Origin: Victivallales bacterium
GTDB taxonomy: Bacteria > Verrucomicrobiota > Lentisphaeria > Oligosphaerales > Oligosphaeraceae
NCBI GenBank assembly: GCA_017535315.1
Contig: JAFXUD010000002.1
Location: 310,001-374,000, forward strand
Length of the DNA: 64,000 bases
Direction of reading: 5' to 3'
A program made the position numbers and the translations under genes. Below are positions 8,298 through 15,850 of the stretch, in pieces (the stretch's first letter is position 1; every line of letters starts with the position of its first letter). Under the pieces are notes generated by a model, which saw only the letters and a list, made by a program, of their open reading frames with translations, made no database searches and was not told the origin of the DNA.

Positions 8298-9206
8298 CTA
8301 TTGCTGTGGTGGGATGACAATGGGGGCTGTCCAGGCGTAACGTCCTGCCTCGTCCTTGATTTGGAGGCGGAACCAGCGTTCCTTGCCAGGCAGGGGTGGA
8401 ATCTCGATGCGGCATTCAGTGCGGATAATGGAGCCCATGCCATAGCCCTCCTTGTCCTCAACCTCGATGCAGAAGCCCCGTGAGGGGTTGGTCAAGCCGA
8501 TGACCTCCTTACAGGGAGTGAATGAAGCCTCAAACACATTGTCCTTGAAGGATAGCTTGGTGAATTCGGGGCCCATGGTGGCATAGAAATGGCCCTGCTT
8601 CAAGGCATTCATCACGGAAGGTGCGGAGTTGTCTTCGGCGGCAATGACCGTCCAGCCACGGAAGAGATCATGCGGTGAGTGCATGTCATCGACTGCTGTG
8701 GCGGGATAGACGAGCCCCTTGTCGGAAAGCTCATCCCAAAGTTGCATGTTGAACTGTCTCCCAATGTAGCGGGTACTTGTATTGTAAACCTCGATGGCGG
8801 AGAGATTTTTCAAGGAAGCCACCTCCTCGGAGGTGAAGCCGCACCAGTAGGGGTGGGCGCAAATGACCATGGCGCCGTCGGCGACGGCATAGTCAACGAC
8901 GCCCTGGGCTCCGATTGATTCATCGTACACATAATCGTCGGAGACGTTCAGGGCGACGAGGTGCCAATGGATGCCGCGGGGGCCGATGGGATGCATCTCC
9001 AGGCTTTGGATGAGAGTGAGACCTTTCCCGTCCAGTTCTCCGATTCGCGTGACAAAGCGATGGTCAGTGAAGGCAAGGACATCGTAGCCATGTTCCTTGT
9101 ACATTTCAATCACCTTTTCAGGGGTGAATCTGCCATCGGAGTTGGTGGAATGGGTATGAAGGGATGCCTTGTAGGCATTCAACTTGCGTCCATAAAACTC
9201 AATCAT
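8298..9206 (-). CDS. PHP-domain metal-dependent phosphoesterase
   Basis: A 302-residue cytosolic protein with an N-terminal PHP domain: HTHSTNSDGR (first metal motif), AFTDHRFV, LEMHPIGPRGIHWHLVAL, ICAHPYWCG and AVDDMH supply the His and Asp ligands of the usual trinuclear metal site. The C-terminal about 90 residues (from ATMGPEFTKLSF) look like a small beta-rich domain rather than PHP. PHP phosphoesterases hydrolyse phosphomono- or diesters; the substrate cannot be deduced here. It follows a second PHP gene on the same strand with a 26-bp gap, suggesting a shared transcript. Confidence 0.85.
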   Translation of the reverse strand: MIEFYGRKLNAYKASLHTHSTNSDGRFTPEKVIEMYKEHGYDVLAFTDHRFVTRIGELDGKGLTLIQSLEMHPIGPRGIHWHLVALNVSDDYVYDESIGAQGVVDYAVADGAMVICAHPYWCGFTSEEVASLKNLSAIEVYNTSTRYIGRQFNMQLWDELSDKGLVYPATAVDDMHSPHDLFRGWTVIAAEDNSAPSVMNALKQGHFYATMGPEFTKLSFKDNVFEASFTPCKEVIGLTNPSRGFCIEVEDKEGYGMGSIIRTECRIEIPPLPGKERWFRLQIKDEAGRYAWTAPIVIPPQQ

Positions 9207-9232
9207 GATATGCTCCTGTTTGCAATTGGCTC

Positions 9233-10018
9233 TTAAGGTAGTGCTCTGCAGATGGTTTCAGCCTCGTCGAAGTGCCTGGTGAGCTGGGAGACAGCATGCG
9301 CGTCAGCGGAGATGACGGTGGGAATGTGCCGCTGGCGAGCGGCCTCAAGCAGCGCATTGGAGGGGTATTGCTCCTGGCAGGGCTTGTCCCATCCAGCCGT
9401 GTTCAGCTCGATTGCCTTGCCTGTCTTTTGCGCGGCGTCAAGGACTTTGATGGCCATGGGCATGTAGTCAAATGATGGCATGTAGGCGAATTTCTTGGGG
9501 AGGTCCAGGTGCCCGATGATTTCGAAAGTTCCCAATTCGGCGGCGGCAATCATCTTTTCCCAGTAGATGGTCCAGATTTCGTCGATTTTCGCTTGGGAAA
9601 GTCCCTGCCAATCGGCTGCGTCATGGTCGATCGGGAAGATGTCGGAGTAGTGGACGGAGCCGATGATGTAGTCCAGTCCTGCGTTGTTCAGCTTGTCGAA
9701 GACCTGAGTATAGTTTTCGTGGAAATAGTCGGCTTCAACTCCAATTAGTAGTTGGAATGAATTGTCGTTCAACTCGTCCTGGAGTTTTTTCAGAGTTTTA
9801 ACATATTGTGGGAGGCGTTCCAGTTTCATGCTCCACGTCTCTTCGCGCATGTTTGGTTTTGGTGCGGCGACCCAGTGGTCACTCATGCCGAATAGACGGA
9901 GACCAGCAGCCTTTGCGCCGCGGCACATCGCCTCCAGCGTATCTTGTCCATCACTCCAGTCGCTGTGATTGTGAAGGGAAACCTTTGAATTAAATCCAGG
10001 AAAAACTATTTTCAGCAT
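9233..10018 (-). CDS. PHP-type histidinol-phosphatase-like phosphoesterase
   Basis: A 261-residue PHP protein of the HisK/histidinol-phosphatase type. Motifs in order: HNHSDWSDG (about residues 17-25), MSDHW, GVEADY, IIGSVHYSDIFP, EIIGHLDLPKKF, ELNTAGW and ISADAHAVSQL, matching the metal-binding His/Asp/Glu positions of the family. The family dephosphorylates histidinol phosphate in some species, but related paralogues act on other sugar phosphates, and no his gene is nearby, so the substrate is uncertain. It lies 6 bp after proB and is probably co-transcribed with proB and the downstream PHP gene. Confidence 0.8.
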   Translation of the reverse strand: MLKIVFPGFNSKVSLHNHSDWSDGQDTLEAMCRGAKAAGLRLFGMSDHWVAAPKPNMREETWSMKLERLPQYVKTLKKLQDELNDNSFQLLIGVEADYFHENYTQVFDKLNNAGLDYIIGSVHYSDIFPIDHDAADWQGLSQAKIDEIWTIYWEKMIAAAELGTFEIIGHLDLPKKFAYMPSFDYMPMAIKVLDAAQKTGKAIELNTAGWDKPCQEQYPSNALLEAARQRHIPTVISADAHAVSQLTRHFDEAETICRALP

Positions 10019-10024
10019 ATTACT

Positions 10025-11191
10025 TTAGAAGAATGTAGTGATGACAAGTGCGTTTCTGTGGACGACTTCAGTGGCGGCGGGCTTGTGTCCAAGCAGGTTT
10101 TCCAGCTGGGCGGTTCCCGCGCCGCAGATTTTGGAGAGGTCGGCGGTGCCGAAGTTGACAGTGCCGCGCGCAAGCTCCTTGCGGGAAATATTGGTAATGC
10201 GCACAGTTGCACCAGCGCTGAACAGTCCCTTCATCCCGATGACGCCGCTAGGCAGTAGGCTTTTGCCCTTGTGGAGAAGCGCTTCCTCGGCACCTGCGTC
10301 GATGATGAGTTCGCCCTCTGGTTCGGAGAAGAAGGCGATGAAACGCTGGCGTGCGTGCATCCGTTCCTTGTGCATTGGCATGAAGAGAGTGCCGATATCT
10401 TCGTAGGCGAAGATGCGTCTGATGACACCGAAATCGAACCCGTCGGCTATCCAGAGATATTCGCCGCAGGAGGTGGTGATGCTAGCAGCACGCAACTTGG
10501 TAATCATGCCGCCGACGGAAAACCTGTTGCCATCCGTTCCCTGTGCCTGCGCAATGACCTCTGCGCCGATTTGGTTGACCACGCTGATGCGACGGCCCAG
10601 TTCACCCGTCTCGGGATTGCGTTCGCGCAACCCGTCGATAGTCGTGAGGAGGATGGTGAGGTCTGCACGGCAGAGGCTGGAGGCGAGGGCGGCGAGGGTA
10701 TCGTTGTCGCCCACCTTGATTTCATCGGTGCAGACAGAATCATTTTCATTGATGATTGGCAGAATTTCCTGCGCCAGAAGTTCTTCCAGGCATTGGGTGA
10801 CCTTGAGGTTTCGCTCCCTGTCATGCAGGTCGGCAGCGGTCAGGAGGAGTTGTGCGCAGTGGAAACCGTATGGATTGCAGGCTTCTTCGTAGAGGGTCAT
10901 CAGATGGCATTGGCCAAGAGCGGCGTATGCTTGAAGAAGCGCCATCCGTTTTGGACGGCGCGTTGTCTTGAGCACGCGAAGGGCGGCGCCGATGGCTCCT
11001 GACGAGACCAGCACCACCTCAAGTCCTGACTTGCGCAACTCGGCTATCTCGGCTATGAGCTTTTGCACCCGCTCCTCAGGGGCCTCGCCTGGCACGTCCA
11101 TCAGCAGGCGTGTGCCGACCTTGATGACCACGCGTTTGACGCCTTTCAGATGTGTTTGGCGAAGACTGCCATCTTCAAAGAGATATTGCAT
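10025..11191 (-). CDS. proB: Glutamate 5-kinase
   Basis: Catalyses ATP-dependent phosphorylation of L-glutamate, the first step of proline synthesis. The 388-residue protein has an amino-acid-kinase domain (VVIKVGTRLL, VLVSSGAIGAAL, LPIINENDSVCTDEIKVGDNDTLAALAS, GGMITKLRAA) and a C-terminal PUA domain from about residue 290 (LIIDAGAEEALL...SLLPSGVIGMKGLFSAGATVRI), the normal full-length architecture. proA is not adjacent. It is the first gene of a three-gene minus-strand group with two PHP phosphoesterases. Confidence 0.95.
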   Translation of the reverse strand: MQYLFEDGSLRQTHLKGVKRVVIKVGTRLLMDVPGEAPEERVQKLIAEIAELRKSGLEVVLVSSGAIGAALRVLKTTRRPKRMALLQAYAALGQCHLMTLYEEACNPYGFHCAQLLLTAADLHDRERNLKVTQCLEELLAQEILPIINENDSVCTDEIKVGDNDTLAALASSLCRADLTILLTTIDGLRERNPETGELGRRISVVNQIGAEVIAQAQGTDGNRFSVGGMITKLRAASITTSCGEYLWIADGFDFGVIRRIFAYEDIGTLFMPMHKERMHARQRFIAFFSEPEGELIIDAGAEEALLHKGKSLLPSGVIGMKGLFSAGATVRITNISRKELARGTVNFGTADLSKICGAGTAQLENLLGHKPAATEVVHRNALVITTFF

Positions 11192-11311
11192 GTTTTTTAC
11201 TTGTTTTTGAGTGTGGAGTGATGTATGTTATGGGACATGTGCGACCGATGAAACTGATGAATCGGGGAAGTCGCATCGGTTCCATTACGACTTTAATGTA
11301 CCATTTCATTT

Positions 11312-11340
11312 TTGACATTCAAAGTGTGTCGTCGTAAAAT
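11312..11340 (+). promoter_or_regulatory. Sigma-70-type promoter overlapping the apbE start
   Basis: TTGACA (11312-11317), a 17-base spacer and TAAAAT (11335-11340) form a near-consensus promoter. It overlaps both candidate apbE start codons (TTG at 11312, ATG at 11339), so if it is active, apbE translation would begin further downstream. Confidence 0.5.
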
Positions 11341-12322
11341 GTCCACAAAAACAGCGATATCCAAAGGGCTGGCAACAGTCTTGATTCTGATTGTGCTTTT
11401 TTTTGTATGCAGGGGACGTCGGTTGAAGGAGGACAGTGTGACGTTCATGGTTTTCAACACTGTCTGCAAAGTCACGGTCTATGAGAATGTTAAGGTGGAG
11501 ATGGCATATAAGGAGATCATCCAGCGGATGACAGCCCTGCACAATCTCATCAACGTTTATGACCCCGAAAGCGAATTGAGCCGACTCAATTCAATCGCTT
11601 TCCAGGCGGATTTTCACTGTTCGGATGAGCTATGGGAGATTTTGTGCGCTGGGCGCCAGGCCTACACCGAGACCGAAGGTGCATTCGACCCGACAGTTGG
11701 ACCGCTAATGAAACTGTGGGGCTTCCACGGAAAGCGCAATACCATTCCGACAGACGAGGAGATTGTTTCCGCTTTGGCGAAGGTGGGGCTGGATAAAGTG
11801 GAGTTTGATGACGTGAAGCATACGGTGCGTTTTGCACGGGAGGGGGTTGCGCTGGATTTTGGCGGCATCGCCAAAGGCTATGCCTGCGACATTGTGGCGG
11901 AAGTGCTTCGTTTTAGCGGCTTTACAAGATATATGATAGACCTTGGCGGCAACATCCAGCTATCGGAACTTCCGCCCAAGGGGCAGAAGCTGTTCAGGGT
12001 AGGGATACGGGATCCAATGAACAAGGAGCAGGTACTTGAAGTGCTGGAACTGAAGGGTTGCTCCATCGCCACCAGCGGAAACTACGAGCGCAGTCGCGTG
12101 ATTGACGGCAGGCGCATCGGGCATATCATGGATCCGAAAGATGGTCGTCCAGGGGAGTTCCATGCCTCTGTCAGTGCCATCACCCCGCGTGGTGTCGATT
12201 CGGATGTTTTTTCCACCGCCGTCTTTGTGCGAGGCGAACACCTCGCCCGCAAACTGGCCGACAAGCACCCAGGCACCTCTTTTCTTATTGTCGATGAGGA
12301 TAGGACAACAAGGGTGCCATAG
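11312..12322 (+). CDS. apbE: FAD:protein FMN transferase (ApbE family)
   Basis: ApbE attaches FMN covalently to threonines of exported redox proteins such as Rnf or Nqr subunits. The motifs are clear: FDPTVGPLMKLWGF, VALDFGGIAKGYACD, YMIDLGGNI and IATSGNYERSRVIDGRRIGHIMDP. A hydrophobic segment (ATVLILIVLFFVC) near the N-terminus indicates a membrane anchor, placing the enzyme outside the cytoplasmic membrane as usual. The start is uncertain: the reading frame opens with TTG at 11312 and has ATG at 11339, but neither has a Shine-Dalgarno site and both overlap a near-consensus promoter. No Rnf or Nqr gene is in the window. Confidence 0.9.
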   Translation: MTFKVCRRKMSTKTAISKGLATVLILIVLFFVCRGRRLKEDSVTFMVFNTVCKVTVYENVKVEMAYKEIIQRMTALHNLINVYDPESELSRLNSIAFQADFHCSDELWEILCAGRQAYTETEGAFDPTVGPLMKLWGFHGKRNTIPTDEEIVSALAKVGLDKVEFDDVKHTVRFAREGVALDFGGIAKGYACDIVAEVLRFSGFTRYMIDLGGNIQLSELPPKGQKLFRVGIRDPMNKEQVLEVLELKGCSIATSGNYERSRVIDGRRIGHIMDPKDGRPGEFHASVSAITPRGVDSDVFSTAVFVRGEHLARKLADKHPGTSFLIVDEDRTTRVP

Positions 12323-12424
12323 TTGAAAGCAGAAAATACGACGCGGCGATTTGTAAAAACGACAAATACAAGCAAATTAAGGGCAAGGGGATTTCCCCAA
12401 TAGTTTTTTCCATTGAGGTATAAC

Positions 12425-13252
12425 ATGAGCAATGAATTGAGAATCGGGACGTTGTTGCGCCTGCCGCAGATGACTGCCGAGATGATTGCGTTTCTAAAAA
12501 GCGCGGGACTGGAGACGTCGCAGATTGCCCGAGCCAGCGACGATTGGATGAACGGTACCGCAGGCGTGGAGCGCTCTGAACAAAGTTTACGTCTCTTGGC
12601 TGAACACGGGATTGACTGCGTTTCGTTGTTTATGATGATGGCTCCAGGGACAGCAGGCGATGGCTTCGTTACAGAGGAATGGCGCACCTCGCGGATGCTT
12701 TTTGCCACGCGCCAGTTGCTCTGGGCGAAGAAGCACGGGATCCAATACATAACCTGCCATGTCGGCGCCCTTTCCAACATCGGGGAGGGCGATGCCTACA
12801 AAAGGCTCGTGGCTGACTTCCAGCAACTCCTTCGCTTTGCGGAGGAGAATGACCAGTATTTTCTGTTTGAGACAGGGCCTGAATCGGTTGCTGGCCTGAA
12901 GAAGATTTTTGCCGATATCGGCAGCCCCAACCTCGGCATCAACTTTGACCCCGCGAATTTCCTTTACTACAATCAGGACGATCCCGCCGTACTTGTGGAG
13001 GAGATGTGGCAGTATATCAAGGTGGTGCATTGCAAGGACGCCGTGCGCCCCGCGCCTGGCGAGCCTCACGGTCATGAGACAGTCCTGGGGCAGGGCGGCA
13101 CGAACTTTGTCCAACTGATGCACCACCTTCTGGACAAAGGCTATCGCGGACCGCTCATCATCGAACGCGAGCTGCCATACGGTCTCGAACAGCAGAAGGA
13201 TGTGGCGGAGGCCATTTGCCTTCTCCAGAAAATTAGGGAAAAATACGTCTAA
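12425..13252 (+). CDS. Sugar phosphate isomerase/epimerase (TIM barrel)
   Basis: A 275-residue protein of the xylose-isomerase-like TIM-barrel superfamily (AP endonuclease 2/IolE-like). Likely metal and substrate residues lie in TCHVGAL, LFETGPES, GINFDPANF, KVVHCKDA and LIIERELPY, the canonical His, Glu, Asp and Glu positions. The start is fixed by a ribosome binding site (TTGAGG) ending 6 bases before the ATG. Family members isomerise or epimerise sugars, inositols or sugar acids; the substrate is unknown. It is followed by a second, distantly related barrel protein, suggesting a two-step carbohydrate conversion. Confidence 0.82.
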   Translation: MSNELRIGTLLRLPQMTAEMIAFLKSAGLETSQIARASDDWMNGTAGVERSEQSLRLLAEHGIDCVSLFMMMAPGTAGDGFVTEEWRTSRMLFATRQLLWAKKHGIQYITCHVGALSNIGEGDAYKRLVADFQQLLRFAEENDQYFLFETGPESVAGLKKIFADIGSPNLGINFDPANFLYYNQDDPAVLVEEMWQYIKVVHCKDAVRPAPGEPHGHETVLGQGGTNFVQLMHHLLDKGYRGPLIIERELPYGLEQQKDVAEAICLLQKIREKYV

Positions 13253-13270
13253 CATGTTAGCACTTAATAT

Positions 13271-13289
13271 GTTCGCGCTTCGCGCGAAC
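13271..13289. repeat. Short GC hairpin between isomerase genes
   Basis: GTTCGCGC and GCGCGAAC form a perfect 8-bp stem over a 3-base loop in the 69-bp gap between the two isomerase genes. No U-tract follows, so it is more likely an RNA-processing or stability structure than a terminator. Confidence 0.6.
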
Positions 13290-13321
13290 CAGAGAAATAC
13301 AAAACAACAAAGGGAAAAACA

Positions 13322-14080
13322 ATGAAACGGAAAATCGGTCTTCAGCTTTACACGTTGCGCGCAGAAGTCAAGGAACAGGGCATGGCTGCCGTTCTTAAGC
13401 AGGTCAAAGAGATGGGCTACTCCGAAGTCGAGCCCGCTGGCTTTGGCGACCTGACCCCGAAGGAATTCGCCACGGCTTGCGCCGACAACGGCCTGACCAT
13501 TTGCTCCGCACACTCCGTCCCCTTCGACAACATCGCCGAAGCGGTCGATATTCTGGGCACCCTGGGACTCAAGTGGGCTTGCATCGGCTATGGCAAGGAC
13601 CAGTTCAAGGATCTGGATTCCATCAAGGCGACCGCCGAGAAGTCCAATAAGATCATCGACGATTTTGAGGCGAATGGCATCACCGTCTTCCAGCACAACC
13701 ACTATTGGGAATATGCTCTGCTGGATGGCCGCATCAAATACGACTACTACCTGGATCTGGTTCCGAAGGTGAAGCTGGAGCTGGACATCTTCTGGGCGGC
13801 CAATTTCGGTGCCAACGAGGCGGTTCCGCTGGTGAAGCGCTATGCTGACCGCATGGTGCTGCTGCACCTCAAGGACGGCATGTTCCCCGCCAATCCCGCG
13901 GACCAGACTGTTGACATGCGTCCCCTTGGGGAAGGCCAGCTCGACATCCCAGGTATCGCCGCCAACCTGCCCGACAGAATCTCGCAGATTATCGTGGAAC
14001 TCGATCGCTCCAATATCGACATGACGGAATCGGCGCGCCGCAGCCATGACTATCTGGTTCGTTGTGGCGTGGGCTGCTGA
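13322..14080 (+). CDS. Sugar phosphate isomerase/epimerase (IolE-like TIM barrel)
   Basis: A 252-residue TIM-barrel protein. It begins with KIGLQLYTLRAEVKEQG, the classic strand and helix of this family, and carries ICSAHSVPFDN, VFQHNHYWEY, LELDIFWAANFG, VLLHLKDGM and IIVELDRSN, covering the expected metal-binding Glu/Asp/His positions. The ATG follows AAAGGGAAAAACA, a plausible ribosome binding site. The stop is 2 bp before the start of the downstream exonuclease gene, implying an operon. The specific sugar is unknown. Confidence 0.85.
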   Translation: MKRKIGLQLYTLRAEVKEQGMAAVLKQVKEMGYSEVEPAGFGDLTPKEFATACADNGLTICSAHSVPFDNIAEAVDILGTLGLKWACIGYGKDQFKDLDSIKATAEKSNKIIDDFEANGITVFQHNHYWEYALLDGRIKYDYYLDLVPKVKLELDIFWAANFGANEAVPLVKRYADRMVLLHLKDGMFPANPADQTVDMRPLGEGQLDIPGIAANLPDRISQIIVELDRSNIDMTESARRSHDYLVRCGVGC

Positions 14081-14082
14081 TT

Positions 14083-14973
14083 ATGTCCATCGTTCTGGTA
14101 GATGCCTATTCGCAGATTTTTCGGATGTTCTATGCAGTTCCGATGCTGAACAATCCGAAAGGCGAGCCAGTGAATGCGCTGATGGGGATTGAGAGGTTGC
14201 TTCTCAGTCTCGAGAAGGGGCTTCCCAGCGAATACGGTGCCGTCGTCTTTGACAAGGGAAAGGCGACACGCCGTTGCGCACTCTGTCCTGAGTACAAGGC
14301 GCAGCGTCCTCCTATGCCAGAGGCACTGCGCCCGCAGATACCCAGGATTATGGAGCTGCTGGAGGCGTTTGGCTGGCCCATCCTCATGCAGGAGGGGCTT
14401 GAAGCGGATGACATCATTGCCGCCGTTTCACGGCACCGTGAGAATCAGGACGTCCACATCATCACAGGTGACAAGGATATTGCGCAATTGACGGAAGACC
14501 CGCATGTGCATCTTGCTACCTGTGACAAAGGGGATGCCTGGAGCTTCGGCGGTCCCGAAGTGGTGGAAAACAAGTTCGGTGTGCCACCAGCCCTGCTGGG
14601 GGATTATCTGGCTCTGGTGGGGGACACCTCCGACAATATCATAGGCATCGCGGGTATTGGTCCAAAGACCGCTTCCAAGCTATTGACGGAGTGCGGTGGG
14701 CTGGATGGCATCCTGGCGGACATCAGCGGCAAAGTCTCCAACGCGAAGCTGGCTGCCAAGCTGGAGGAATCGCGCGAGTTGATTGTCCGCAACCGCAAGC
14801 TGGTTGCCTTGGACAATGTGCTGCCCGATGGTTGGCAGGGATTGGAATCCATCCGCCGTAAGGTCCCTGACTGGGGAAAACTGGTTGCCTTGGCCGAGCG
14901 AAACGCTTTCAACAAGTTGCTGCCTGTCCTGAAAAAGCACCGCGATGAGGCCGCGCAGCCGATGCTCTTTTGA
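14083..14973 (+). CDS. Stand-alone 5'-3' exonuclease (DNA polymerase I N-terminal type)
   Basis: A 296-residue protein equivalent to the 5'-nuclease/flap endonuclease domain of DNA polymerase I, without polymerase domains. Metal-binding and helical-arch features are visible: VLVDAYSQIFRMFYA, VVFDKGKATRRCAL, LEADDIIAAV, ITGDKDIAQL and GDTSDNI followed by the helix-hairpin-helix GIAGIGPKTASKLL. Such proteins remove RNA primers and flaps in replication and repair. I chose the ATG at 14083 rather than a GTG 21 bases earlier because MSIVLVDAY is the usual N-terminus. The tight spacing to the isomerase gene suggests co-transcription. Confidence 0.88.
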   Translation: MSIVLVDAYSQIFRMFYAVPMLNNPKGEPVNALMGIERLLLSLEKGLPSEYGAVVFDKGKATRRCALCPEYKAQRPPMPEALRPQIPRIMELLEAFGWPILMQEGLEADDIIAAVSRHRENQDVHIITGDKDIAQLTEDPHVHLATCDKGDAWSFGGPEVVENKFGVPPALLGDYLALVGDTSDNIIGIAGIGPKTASKLLTECGGLDGILADISGKVSNAKLAAKLEESRELIVRNRKLVALDNVLPDGWQGLESIRRKVPDWGKLVALAERNAFNKLLPVLKKHRDEAAQPMLF

Positions 14974-14982
14974 GTTTATTTT

Positions 14983-15197
14983 TCAACTAATGTAACTATC
15001 CAGATAGGGTAAACCGCGTAGCGGCGGCAGGAATATAGCCGTGGGTGAAGCGAGCGCTAGGCGCGAGTGAAACCCACGGGCAGGCGATATCTCCCAGAAC
15101 CTTTTTGCCGTGCCGCGTAGCGAAGCGGAGCGGCACGGCGCAGAACGTCTGGTCACCTATGTCTGTTTGCTCCCTCTCTGAATAGTTATCAACTAAT
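14983..15197. mobile_element. MITE-like element with inverted termini and 9-bp direct flanks
   Basis: An approximately 197-bp non-coding element (14992-15188) carries imperfect inverted termini: TAACTATCCAGATAGGG (14993-15009) against CCCTCTCTGAATAGTTA (15172-15188), 15 of 17 matching. It is flanked by the 9-bp direct repeat TCAACTAAT (14983-14991 and 15189-15197), as expected for a target-site duplication. Inside are two strong hairpins: CCGTGGGT/ACCCACGG (15039-15079) and GCCGTGCCGC/GCGGCACGGC (15108-15140). No transposase is encoded. It fills the gap between the exonuclease gene and the SGNH hydrolase gene. Confidence 0.6.
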
Positions 15198-15208
15198 AAG
15201 GTAAAACC

Positions 15209-15841
15209 ATGTCGAAAATCAGTATTTTGTTTCAAGGGGATTCCATCACGGATTGCGGGCGTTCACGGGAGTACGCGAATCTGCGCCCAGGCGCAGGGCT
15301 AGGAGCTGGTTATCCCACGCTCATTGCGGCGCGTCTTTTCTGCGACCATCCCGAGACGGAGTGGAACATCATGAACCGCGCCATCAGCGGAAACCGCGTG
15401 GTGGACCTGTATGCCCGCTGGAAGATAGATGCGCTCAACCTGAAGCCCGATGTACTTAGCATCATGATTGGCGTGAACGATACCTGGCATGAAAAGGCCA
15501 ACGGCAACGGTGTCGAGGTGCCTCGCTATGCTCGTATTTATCGTGAGCTGCTGGAGTGGACCAAGAACACCCTGCCTGCCATCAAGTTAGTGCTGTTGGA
15601 GCCATACGTCCTGAATTTCGGGGCCGTTGGAGATGACTGGATTGCCGAGATTGACGCGCGCCGCAAGGTTGTTCGTAAACTTGCAAAGGATTTCGATGCG
15701 ATCTTGATTCCAACGCAGGAGATTCTGAACAAGGCAGCGAAGCGTTCCTCCAAGGAATATTGGCTGGCGGACGGCGTTCATCCGCTTCTCGCAGGGCATC
15801 AGTTGATTGCGGACGCCTGGCTGAAGGCCGTGAAGTTCTAG
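15209..15841 (+). CDS. SGNH/GDSL-family hydrolase
   Basis: A 210-residue esterase-type protein with the four conserved blocks: FQGDSITD (block I, nucleophile Ser), the Gly block in MNRAISGNRVVDL, MIGVNDTWH (block III Asn) and LADGVHPLLAGH (block V Asp and His). No signal peptide is visible, so it is probably cytosolic. The family includes acetylesterases, lipases and carbohydrate deacetylases; the neighbouring isomerases hint at carbohydrate ester removal, which is inference. It is followed 9 bp later by the U32 gene on the same strand. Confidence 0.88.
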   Translation: MSKISILFQGDSITDCGRSREYANLRPGAGLGAGYPTLIAARLFCDHPETEWNIMNRAISGNRVVDLYARWKIDALNLKPDVLSIMIGVNDTWHEKANGNGVEVPRYARIYRELLEWTKNTLPAIKLVLLEPYVLNFGAVGDDWIAEIDARRKVVRKLAKDFDAILIPTQEILNKAAKRSSKEYWLADGVHPLLAGHQLIADAWLKAVKF

Positions 15842-15850
15842 TTTGTTCTT

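Noticed and set aside
12387-12408. Terminator after apbE (GGGG/CCCC hairpin followed by a T-run)
   Set aside because: The stem is only 4 bp, and the T-run is separated from it; too weak to call.
12587-14047. Long open frame (about 486 codons) on the minus strand opposite the isomerase genes
   Set aside because: It lies entirely antisense to two clear TIM-barrel proteins, has no ribosome binding site and shows no family motif; long antisense frames are common in GC-rich codon use.
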